The notes beneath the pieces were generated by a model that searched no databases, was not told where the DNA came from, and was given only the letters and a program-made list of their open reading frames with translations. Source: Clostridiales bacterium (GTDB lineage Bacteria; Bacillota; Clostridia; Peptostreptococcales; JAAYPU01). From it: DNA of 9,984 nt. The translations under genes and the position numbers were made by a program. Location of the stretch: assembly GCA_012519645.1 (NCBI GenBank), contig JAAYPU010000375.1, forward strand, positions 1 through 9,984. Reading direction: 5' to 3'. Shown here piece by piece: positions 1-5,072 of the stretch (position 1 is its first letter; each line of letters starts with the position of its first letter).

Positions 1-20
1 AAGCAATTTAACCCTTGCAA

Positions 21-55
21 TGTCATCGCGAGGAGCGAAAGCGACGTGGCGATCT
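21..55 (+). repeat. Palindromic dispersed repeat, A-type copy 1
   Basis: First copy of a short repeat that begins TGTCATCGCGAGGAG and ends GTGGCGATCT. ATCGC near the left end pairs with GCGAT near the right end, so the copy can fold into a hairpin with a variable core. Closely related copies lie at 217, 266, 314, 842 and 890 in the same orientation, and reverse-orientation relatives lie at 135, 648 and 714. This copy stands alone, about 80 bp left of the main cluster. Confidence 0.85.
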
Positions 56-57
56 AC

Positions 58-78
58 ATTTCATTTTTACAATGAAAT
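58..78. repeat. Small perfect inverted repeat
   Basis: ATTTCATT (58-65) and AATGAAAT (71-78) are exact reverse complements around a 5-nt loop. It lies just after repeat copy 1 and about 30 bp before a possible promoter. There is no following T tract, so it is not a canonical intrinsic terminator. Its function is unknown. Confidence 0.5.
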
Positions 79-108
79 ATTACTGTAATGGTAATGAAAA
101 GGTCTCAA

Positions 109-117
109 TGGTATAAT
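109..117 (+). promoter_or_regulatory. Possible extended -10 promoter ahead of the GIY-YIG module
   Basis: TGGTATAAT matches the extended -10 pattern TGnTATAAT used by the housekeeping sigma factor in Firmicutes. No good -35 box is seen 16-18 bp upstream, which extended -10 promoters tolerate. Transcription from about position 124 would run through the repeats into the GIY-YIG gene. This is motif evidence only. Confidence 0.35.
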
Positions 118-134
118 AGGTAATAATAATGTTA

Positions 135-207
135 GAATTATCACGCTACGCTCGCAATGACAAGAAGGAAGAGATTGCCACACATCCTACGGATGTTCGC
201 AATGACA
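135..207 (-). repeat. B-type plus C-type palindromic repeats, left copy
   Basis: Two repeat units separated by an AAGAAGGAAG-like spacer. The B unit (135-162) has the core CACGCTACGCTCGCAATGACA with a degraded left end. The C unit (172-207) starts AGATTGCCAC, ends CGCAATGACA and carries a perfect hairpin core, ACATCC-TAC-GGATGT (182-196). The 66 bp at 142-207 recur at 721-786 with only two differences, one on each side of the GIY-YIG gene. Confidence 0.85.
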
Positions 208-216
208 CTGTCGATA

Positions 217-347
217 TGTCATCGCCAAGAGCGAAAGCGACGTGGTTAGAGATTAGCCCCCGCTGTGTCATCGCGAGGAGTAAAGCGACGTGGTTAGAGA
301 TTAGCCCCCGCTGTGTCATCGCGAGGAGTAAAGCGACGTGGCGATCT
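217..347 (+). repeat. Three tandem A-type repeats abutting the GIY-YIG gene
   Basis: A-type units begin at 217, 266 and 314, a spacing of 49 and 48 bp. The first two continue with a shared tail, GTGGTTAGAGATTAGCCCC, while the third ends in the standard GTGGCGATCT at 347. The last unit stops one base before the ribosome binding site of the GIY-YIG gene. A long open frame through this block (129-356) only translates the repeat and is not a gene. The regularity recalls a tandem array, but there are no unique spacers, so this is not CRISPR. Confidence 0.85.
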
Positions 348-361
348 AAAGGATGAAAATT

Positions 362-649
362 ATGTACAAATATTATTATGTTTATATACTCACAAACATT
401 AATAATACGGTTCTATATACGGGAGTAACGAATGATTTAAAAAGAAGAGTATACGAACATAAGAAAAAGTTAATTGAAGGATTTACAAAAAAATATAATA
501 TCAATAAACTTGTATATTATGAATATGGAGAAGATATCTTACAAGTAATACAAAGAGAAAAGCAAATAAAGAAAGGTTCAAGACAAAAGAAAATAGATTT
601 GATTAATTCTTTTAATAAAGAGTGGAAAGATTTATATGATGATATATAG
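362..649 (+). CDS. Small GIY-YIG family endonuclease-like protein
   Basis: A complete 95-residue single-domain GIY-YIG protein of the short YhbQ/UPF0213-like type. The family fold makes metal-dependent DNA nucleases, but the role of these short stand-alone members is largely unknown. Visible motifs are VYIL (residues 7-10, the GIY part), LYTG (18-21, the YIG part), the conserved Arg in DLKRR (25-29), VYYE (51-54) and REKQIK (65-70) with the expected catalytic Glu. I chose ATG 362 because AAAGG at 348-352 sits 9 nt upstream; an in-frame ATG at 353 has no room for that site and would add three residues. The gene is strongly AT-rich compared with the flanking repeats. Its TAG stop (647-649) lies within the first bases of the next repeat. 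The repeats on its two sides are inverted relative to each other, which suggests gene and repeats move or spread together. Molecular function is inferred from the family only. Confidence 0.9.
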   Translation: MYKYYYVYILTNINNTVLYTGVTNDLKRRVYEHKKKLIEGFTKKYNINKLVYYEYGEDILQVIQREKQIKKGSRQKKIDLINSFNKEWKDLYDDI

Positions 650-675
650 ATTGCCACGCTACGCTCGCAATGACA
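648..675 (-). repeat. B-type palindromic repeat immediately after the GIY-YIG gene
   Basis: It begins AGATTGCCACGCTACGCTCG and ends CAATGACA. Its reverse complement starts TGTCATTGCGAG and ends GTGGCAATCT, matching the ends of the A-type unit at 314-347 on the other side of the gene. The two therefore form an inverted pair that tightly brackets the coding sequence. The gene's stop codon shares its last two bases with this repeat. Confidence 0.85.
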
Positions 676-681
676 AGAAGT

Positions 682-786
682 GATAGCCACGCAGTGATTG
701 CAATTACAAAAAGAGATTGCCACGCTACGCTCGTAATGACAAGAAGGAAGAGATTGCCACACATCCTACGGATGTTCGTAATGACA
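682..786 (-). repeat. Degenerate B unit, then B plus C repeats (right copy)
   Basis: A decayed B unit lies at about 682-708, followed by an intact B unit at 714-741 and a C unit at 751-786 with the same ACATCC/GGATGT hairpin core as the left copy. Positions 721-786 match 142-207 at 64 of 66 bases by eye, including the spacer between units. The differences are C-to-T changes at the same place in each unit (CGCAATGACA to CGTAATGACA). Confidence 0.8.
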
Positions 787-808
787 ACGCCCAATATGTC
801 AGAAGCGA

Positions 809-828
809 AGCGACGCTTGTGCGTTGCT
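809..828. repeat. Hairpin within the repeat patch
   Basis: AGCGACGC (809-816) pairs with GCGTTGCT (821-828) around a TTGT loop, eight pairs including one G-U. It appears to be a remnant of the A-type family because TGTCAGAAGCGAAGCGACG starts at 797. The last base overlaps a TATAAT-like box. Confidence 0.55.
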
Positions 829-833
829 ATAAT
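825..833 (+). promoter_or_regulatory. Possible extended -10 promoter inside the repeats
   Basis: TGCTATAAT (825-833) is identical to the extended -10 of the convincing rpmE promoter in this window. No recognisable -35 is present. Transcription would start near 840 and give the SLH protein gene a leader of about 170 nt containing two A-type repeats and the 7-bp array. Weak evidence, motif only. Confidence 0.3.
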
Positions 834-841
834 ACACTCGG

Positions 842-923
842 TGCCATCGCGAGGAACAAAGCGACGTGGTTAGAGATTAGCCCCCGCTGTGTCATCATGA
901 GGAGCAAAGCGACGTGGTGATCT
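842..923 (+). repeat. Two tandem A-type palindromic repeats
   Basis: A-type units start at 842 (slightly altered, TGCCATCGCGAGG) and 890 (TGTCATCATGAGG), 48 bp apart. They have the same GTGGTTAGAGATTAGCCCC tail between them as the block at 217-313. The second ends GTGGTGATCT at 923, closing the repeat patch. Confidence 0.8.
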
Positions 924-931
924 AATAAATT

Positions 932-958
932 GGTAGTATTTGCTTTCAAATACTTACC
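932..958. repeat. Hairpin upstream of the 7-bp array
   Basis: AGTATTTG (935-942) and CAAATACT (947-954) are perfect inverted repeats around CTTT. With one bulged T the stem can be lengthened by GGTA (932-935) pairing with TACC (955-958). No T tract follows, so it does not look like a terminator. It directly precedes the heptad array at 960. Confidence 0.6.
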
Positions 959-959
959 T

Positions 960-994
960 TAAATCCTAAATCTTAAATCTTAAATCATAAATCT
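960..994 (+). repeat. Tandem 7-bp repeat array (five TAAATCT-like units)
   Basis: Five consecutive heptads with consensus TAAATCT start at 960, 967, 974, 981 and 988; three are exact and two differ at one base each (TAAATCC and TAAATCA). The array ends six bases before the ribosome binding site of the SLH protein gene. Similar 7-bp arrays with other sequences occur at 4191-4218 and on both sides of the hairpin at 6061-6081. Confidence 0.85.
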
Positions 995-1008
995 GATTTG
1001 GAGGTCCT

Positions 1009-2127
1009 ATGAAAAAGAAATTAATAGCTTTTACTACAATTATGTTTTCAATCGCGACGATAAGCGTATTTGCTCAGGTTTCATTTAAGGATGTTGCATC
1101 CGACTACTGGGCGTTCAATTATATAGATTTTACAGCACAAAAAGGTATTATCAACGGATTTCCGGATGGTACCTTTATGCCAGCTGACCCTGTGACAAAA
1201 GAGCAATCACTGGCAATGATATACAGGTCCATGAAGGCAGCAAATGCTTTGAAGAGCACGGATGACTACACATCAAAATATTTGGATATAATGGATTCTT
1301 ATAATATTGCAGAATGGGCACGTACATATGTTGCATATGCTTTGGAATATAATATAATAGACCAACAGGATCTAATAACCTTTACCGTGGAAAGTGGTTT
1401 GGATTTTATAGGTATGCCTGCCAGCCGTCAGGAAGTAGCTGAATGGGCGGCAAAGGCTTTGGGAAAGAAAACATCTCCTCTTTACATGGTGGATTATTTA
1501 GATAATGCTGACATAGATACAGAGGCTTTCCCTTTCATAGACCTGATGTTCAGATATGGCGTTATGATCGGTGATGATAATAATAATTTCAGACCTTATT
1601 ATACCATTACACGTGCAGAATTTGCTGCTGTCTGTTCCAGAGTATATAATCTGGGAAGCACAGAAAGCTTTGATATCAATAAAGAGGGGTATAATTTCAG
1701 TGGAACAATTACAAATATAAGTGACAATAAAATATCCTTAATAAATTCAAAAGGCATAGAAAAAACTCTTATAATTTCTGAAAATGCGGGAATAATCATC
1801 AATGGAAAAGAAAGCTCTTTAAATAGACTTGAAAAAAATTCAAATGTAACTATTGCTTATAACAACATTGTTGACAATAATAATATTCTTATTTATACAG
1901 AAGAAGATGTATATCAAGGAACCATAGAAAAATTAGAACGATTATCCAATGATATATATAAAATAACTATAGACAATTCAAGAGGGCAGAGTATCTCTTA
2001 TATTTTAGATGAAAATTCAGATATATATGATAAAAATAACAATAAAAAAGCTATAAGCTACTTGACTTCCGGCAGGAATGTTAAGTATACTTGTGATGGT
2101 ATTAAAATACTTGAAATACAGTATTAA
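1009..2127 (+). CDS. Secreted SLH-domain protein with a duplicated C-terminal domain
   Basis: A 372-residue exported protein. Residues 1-22 form a signal peptide (KKK, hydrophobic core, cleavage likely at VFA|Q). Three S-layer homology repeats follow, at about 24-77, 89-151 and 161-214. The third keeps the classical TRAE motif (201-204), while the first two have TKEQ (63-66) and SRQE (139-142). SLH modules typically bind secondary cell-wall polymer, so the protein is probably anchored at the cell surface. The C-terminal part (about 230-371) appears to be a tandem duplication of a roughly 70-residue beta-rich domain, each copy opening with SGTI or QGTI and ending in an ILxY or ILEIQY strand. 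I do not recognise that domain. There is no catalytic motif, so a structural or attachment role is likely. GGAGGT at 1000-1005 supports the ATG at 1009. No convincing terminator hairpin follows, only T-rich sequence. Confidence 0.85.
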   Translation: MKKKLIAFTTIMFSIATISVFAQVSFKDVASDYWAFNYIDFTAQKGIINGFPDGTFMPADPVTKEQSLAMIYRSMKAANALKSTDDYTSKYLDIMDSYNIAEWARTYVAYALEYNIIDQQDLITFTVESGLDFIGMPASRQEVAEWAAKALGKKTSPLYMVDYLDNADIDTEAFPFIDLMFRYGVMIGDDNNNFRPYYTITRAEFAAVCSRVYNLGSTESFDINKEGYNFSGTITNISDNKISLINSKGIEKTLIISENAGIIINGKESSLNRLEKNSNVTIAYNNIVDNNNILIYTEEDVYQGTIEKLERLSNDIYKITIDNSRGQSISYILDENSDIYDKNNNKKAISYLTSGRNVKYTCDGIKILEIQY

Positions 2128-2238
2128 AGCTTCATTTTTAAAAAGCCGAAATATTTTAAATATCTTATTCCTATTCTTTTTTTCATTTTTTATCCACAAA
2201 TTTATTTATATATAACTCTATGTTTTTATGTGGGGATT

Positions 2239-2267
2239 TTGTTAATATCTTTAATATTCTATATATT
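2239..2267 (+). promoter_or_regulatory. Putative sigma-A promoter of rho
   Basis: TTGTTA (2239-2244) and TATATT (2262-2267) are separated by 17 bp, close to the housekeeping consensus. Transcription would start near 2274 and give a short leader of about 30 nt carrying the AGGAGG site. The sequence is AT-rich, so a chance match is possible. The rest of the 178-bp gap upstream of rho shows only T-rich sequence and an imperfect ATCCACA / TGTGGGGAT pairing (about 2190-2236). Confidence 0.45.
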
Positions 2268-2305
2268 ATTTCATTTCTAAGTTTTTCCATCAGGAGGTAA
2301 TTTGT

Positions 2306-3745
2306 TTGGAAGAAAATATTTTAAGAGACAAGAAGCTTGTTGAGCTTCGTGAAATTGCAAAAGCATTTGAGGTGCCCAATTTCAATAAACTAAAAAAGAA
2401 CGAGCTTATCGAAGCCATTATGTCTTTAAAGGATGAACTCAAAATACAACAGGAAAACAATAATGGGGATAGAGATAACCAATCTGTTAAGCAGAACCTT
2501 TCAAAAATAGAAACGGAAAGAAGCACTTCAGATAATCATTCTGTAGAGCAGCAATATAAGCCTGCAATCGAAATCCAAAATAAAAGAGATGAACGCAGAA
2601 GACAAATTGAAGAGATAGAGAATTCCGGCGCGGGAGACCGAGTTGAGGGAATTCTTGAAAGTGCTGAAGGCGGTTTCGGATTTTTGAGGTTCTATAATTT
2701 TCTGACCAGCGATGAAGACGTTTATATTTCTCCTTCGCAAATAAGAAGATTTAACCTTAAAACAGGAGATAAAGTCTTAGGAATCACAAGACCTCCAAAT
2801 GACGGGGAAAAATTTAGAGCGCTGCTCTATGTAAAAGCAGTAAACGGAGATGATCCTGAAGTAGCGGTAAGAAGGCCAAATTTTGATGATTTGACACCTG
2901 TATATCCTAACGAAAGATTATCCTTAGAATATAGTACTACTGATTTATCAGCCAGGCTTATTGATTTGATTGCACCAATTGGTAAAGGGCAGAGAGGCCT
3001 TATTGTAGCGCCCCCTAAAGCAGGAAAAACAATTTTATTGAAAAAAGTAGCTAACAGTATAACAAAGCTATATAAAGATATTGAAGTAATAGTGCTGCTG
3101 ATAGATGAACGCCCGGAAGAAGTTACGGATATGCAGCGGTCTATCGAGGGAGAAGTAATATATTCCACTTTTGACGAGCTTCCGCAAAACCATATTAAAG
3201 TAGCGGAGATGGTGCTTTCGAGAGCTCAGCGGCTTGTTGAGCACGGCAGAGATGTTGTTATTCTATTAGATAGTATAACCAGACTTGCAAGAGCATATAA
3301 TCTTACCATTCCTCCCACTGGCAGAACGTTATCGGGAGGACTTGATCCCGGCGCTTTACATAAGCCCAAGAGATTTTTTGGAGCAGCACGGAACATTGAA
3401 GAAGGAGGCAGTATTACCATATTAGCCACAGCACTTGTAGATACAGGCAGCAGAATGGATGATGTTATCTTTGAAGAATTCAAAGGAACCGGAAATATGG
3501 AGCTTCATCTTGACAGAAAGCTTTCTGAAAAACGTATCTTCCCGGCAATCAACCTTAATAAATCAGGAACAAGAAGGGAAGAATTATTATTAAGTCAGGA
3601 AGAGTTAGAGACTATATGGAATATAAGACGTGCTATGGCAAATAACCCTACTCAGGAGGTTACAGAAACCATAATTTCGCATTTAATGCAGACAAAAAAT
3701 AATGCGGACTTTGTGAGGTTAATGAATAAAGTATTGATAGATTAA
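2306..3745 (+). CDS. rho: Transcription termination factor Rho
   Basis: A 479-residue hexameric RNA-dependent ATPase that unwinds RNA-DNA hybrids and ends transcription. Domains in order are: a Rho N-terminal helical domain (about 8-42), a charged Asn/Gln-rich linker (about 45-108), the cold-shock-like RNA-binding domain (about 112-182, with EGGFGFLR at 121-128), and the RecA-like ATPase domain. Walker A is APPKAGKT (235-242) and Walker B is VVILLDS (317-323). The secondary RNA-binding and inter-subunit region is present (TGRTLSGGLDPGA 338-350, EFKGTGNMELHLDRK 391-405), and the arginine finger corresponds to R423 in SGTRREE. E. coli Rho has 419 residues; the extra length is in the linker. The TTG start at 2306 is supported by AGGAGG at 2292-2297, 8 nt upstream, and the next in-frame Met is inside the N-terminal domain. 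rpmE follows in the same direction without a visible terminator between them. Confidence 0.98.
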   Translation: MEENILRDKKLVELREIAKAFEVPNFNKLKKNELIEAIMSLKDELKIQQENNNGDRDNQSVKQNLSKIETERSTSDNHSVEQQYKPAIEIQNKRDERRRQIEEIENSGAGDRVEGILESAEGGFGFLRFYNFLTSDEDVYISPSQIRRFNLKTGDKVLGITRPPNDGEKFRALLYVKAVNGDDPEVAVRRPNFDDLTPVYPNERLSLEYSTTDLSARLIDLIAPIGKGQRGLIVAPPKAGKTILLKKVANSITKLYKDIEVIVLLIDERPEEVTDMQRSIEGEVIYSTFDELPQNHIKVAEMVLSRAQRLVEHGRDVVILLDSITRLARAYNLTIPPTGRTLSGGLDPGALHKPKRFFGAARNIEEGGSITILATALVDTGSRMDDVIFEEFKGTGNMELHLDRKLSEKRIFPAINLNKSGTRREELLLSQEELETIWNIRRAMANNPTQEVTETIISHLMQTKNNADFVRLMNKVLID

Positions 3746-3772
3746 TGGATAAAAAGTACAAGCAAAAAAATG

Positions 3773-3801
3773 TTGAACAGTAAAAGCGACTGTGCTATAA
3801 T
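3773..3801 (+). promoter_or_regulatory. Sigma-A promoter of rpmE
   Basis: TTGAAC (3773-3778) and TATAAT (3796-3801) are spaced exactly 17 bp apart, with an extended -10 TG at 3793-3794 (TGCTATAAT). This is the best promoter match in the window. It lies just downstream of the rho stop codon, so rpmE can be transcribed independently of rho, starting near 3808 with a leader of about 120 nt. Confidence 0.8.
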
Positions 3802-3807
3802 TTAATA

Positions 3808-3927
3808 GCTATCCTTATATAGAAGCGAGAAAAGGAAGCGGAATACAAAAGAGATAAGTAAGAATTCAGATCTTCTGACAGGATGAATTCGTATAAATAC
3901 TATCAGGATGGAAAGAGGTGAGTCGGT
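3808..3927 (+). promoter_or_regulatory. Structured 5' leader of rpmE (possible L31 autoregulatory element)
   Basis: The leader is long for a 69-codon gene and shows pairing potential. GAATTCA (3862-3868) can pair with TGAATTC (3884-3890), with TCAGA / TCTGA (3866-3870 and 3874-3878) as an alternative inner hairpin. The word CAGGATG occurs twice (3879-3885 and 3904-3910), the second just before the AGAGGTG ribosome binding site (3914-3920). Ribosomal protein L31 genes in Firmicutes are known to carry conserved leader motifs thought to mediate feedback by L31. Whether this leader belongs to that class cannot be decided by eye. Confidence 0.45.
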
Positions 3928-4137
3928 GTGAAAAACGGAATACATCCAAATTACAAAGAATGTGAAGTAAAATGTGCATGCGGAAATACTTTTAAAACAA
4001 GATCTATAAAAGAAGAAATAAGACTTGAAGTGTGCTCAGAATGCCATCCTTTCTTTACCGGTACTCAAAAATTCATGAACCGTGGCGGACGTATTGAAAA
4101 ATTCAATAAAAAATACGGAATGAAAGAAACAGAATAA
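3928..4137 (+). CDS. rpmE: Ribosomal protein L31, zinc-binding form
   Basis: A 69-residue 50S subunit protein located at the subunit interface. It has the family hallmarks: IHPNY near the N terminus (5-9), CxC at C16 and C18, CxxC at C36 and C39 in VCSECHPFFTG, and GGRIEKFNKKYG (53-64). The four cysteines mark the zinc-containing C+ type, so a zinc-free C- paralog might exist elsewhere in the genome. The start is GTG 3928, supported by AGAGGTG at 3914-3920, 7 nt upstream. It follows rho, a common arrangement in Firmicutes, and is transcribed toward the convergent prmC, separated by a bidirectional terminator. Confidence 0.97.
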   Translation: MKNGIHPNYKECEVKCACGNTFKTRSIKEEIRLEVCSECHPFFTGTQKFMNRGGRIEKFNKKYGMKETE

Positions 4138-4147
4138 AATAAAGAAT

Positions 4148-4180
4148 AAAAATCGGAGATATTAATATCTCCGATTTTTT
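4148..4180. terminator. Bidirectional intrinsic terminator between rpmE and prmC
   Basis: Positions 4148-4163 and 4164-4179 are perfect reverse complements (16 bp each), with the GC-containing part CGGAGAT / ATCTCCG. On the + strand the stem runs into a T tract (4175-4180) just after rpmE. On the - strand it is followed by TTTTTATTCTTT, so it can also stop transcription coming from prmC. It sits exactly between the two convergent genes. Confidence 0.9.
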
Positions 4181-4190
4181 ATACCATAAC

Positions 4191-4220
4191 TTTCATCTCT
4201 CATCTTTCATCTCTCATCTG
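4191..4220 (-). repeat. Tandem 7-bp repeat array at the 3' end of prmC
   Basis: Four heptads alternate TTTCATC and TCTCATC on the + strand (starting 4191, 4198, 4205 and 4212), equivalent to GATGAAA and GATGAGA on the prmC strand. The array runs over the prmC stop codon, so it encodes the last residues (QMRDER) of the protein. A related array in the same orientation lies at 6090-6117, matching at 26 of 30 positions when aligned by eye. Confidence 0.85.
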
Positions 4221-5072
4221 CACTTGTGCTCTTATCACTCTGTCCAGTCCCGCCAAATCCTTAATGACTTCTGTTTCTGTATAGGATTTATTTTCTGACA
4301 TCAGGTCTGAAATATCTGAAGCTTGATCATAACCTATTTCGAGGAAAAGGTAACCGCCATCTCTGATATATTTCGGTGCTTCGGAAATGATCTTCCTGTA
4401 AAAATCTAGCCCATCAATACCGCCGTCCAATGCTGCACGAGGTTCGTAATTTGATACTTCCACCTGCAGCTTTTCTATTTCTTGAGTTGGTATATATGGA
4501 GGATTTGATACAATAACATCAAATTTTATATTATGAGTTAAAGGCTCAAAGAGGTTTCCCAATATAAATTTCATTCTGTAGTCAAGACCTTGTTTTTTTG
4601 CATTTTTTTCAGATATTAAAAGAGCGTCCGGTTCTATATCAACGCCATATATGAATGCTTTGGGAAGATAATAAGCAAGACTTACAGCGATTGCACCACT
4701 CCCGCAGCCTAAATCTAAAATATTCAGAGAGGATTCTTTATTTACTGTCTTTAGAATACTCTCAACCAGGATTTCCGTATCAGGCCTCGGAATGAGCACA
4801 TGTTCATTGACGTAAAAATCTATCCCCATGAATTCCTGATGGCTGGTAATATAAGCGATAGGCTTTCCGTTCTTTCTTTCATTAATCAGAGAAAGGTAAG
4901 CTTTTATAATGGAGTCATCCAGTTCATTGTCCGGATACATAAAAAGAAAGCTTCTTTCCTTATTCAGCAAAAAAGCCATCAATACCTCAGCATCGAGCCT
5001 TGGGGTGAGTGATTTATTTTCTTCAAGAAGAGCGGCTCCGTAATTCAATAATTCTTTAATTCTCCGATCCAT
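4200..5072 (-). CDS. prmC: Peptide chain release factor N5-glutamine methyltransferase
   Basis: PrmC (HemK) uses S-adenosylmethionine to methylate the glutamine of the GGQ motif in release factors RF1 and RF2, improving translation termination. From the chosen start it has 290 residues, normal for the family: an N-terminal helical substrate-binding domain (about 1-80), LIPRPDTE (93-100), SAM motif I LDLGCGSG (119-126), the acidic end of strand 2 at D145, and the catalytic NPPY (190-193). The ATG at 5072 is preferred because AAAAGGA lies about 10 nt upstream; ATG 5093 would add seven residues but has no ribosome binding site. Either start overlaps the end of the DUF1385 gene (17 bp with the chosen one), suggesting translational coupling. 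The last residues, QMRDER, are encoded by a 7-bp repeat array and are probably not conserved. In many Firmicutes prfA is adjacent; it is not in this window. Confidence 0.95.
   Translation of the reverse strand: MDRRIKELLNYGAALLEENKSLTPRLDAEVLMAFLLNKERSFLFMYPDNELDDSIIKAYLSLINERKNGKPIAYITSHQEFMGIDFYVNEHVLIPRPDTEILVESILKTVNKESSLNILDLGCGSGAIAVSLAYYLPKAFIYGVDIEPDALLISEKNAKKQGLDYRMKFILGNLFEPLTHNIKFDVIVSNPPYIPTQEIEKLQVEVSNYEPRAALDGGIDGLDFYRKIISEAPKYIRDGGYLFLEIGYDQASDISDLMSENKSYTETEVIKDLAGLDRVIRAQVQMRDER

Noticed and set aside
217..347. CRISPR-like array
   Set aside because: The units repeat at 48-49 bp, but the sequence between cores is the same in each unit rather than unique spacers, and no cas genes are present.
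129..356. Open reading frame of 75 codons through the left repeats
   Set aside because: Its product is the translated repeat itself (SPRCVIARSKATWLE repeated). It has no ribosome binding site and no family resemblance.
670..920. Overlapping open frames of about 67 codons on both strands through the right repeats
   Set aside because: They also only translate the palindromic repeats, in several frames at once, as expected for repeat DNA without stop codons.
2128..2200. Terminator after the SLH gene
   Set aside because: The region is T-rich, but I find no stable GC-containing stem; AAGCTT / AAAAAGC pairing is too weak to call.
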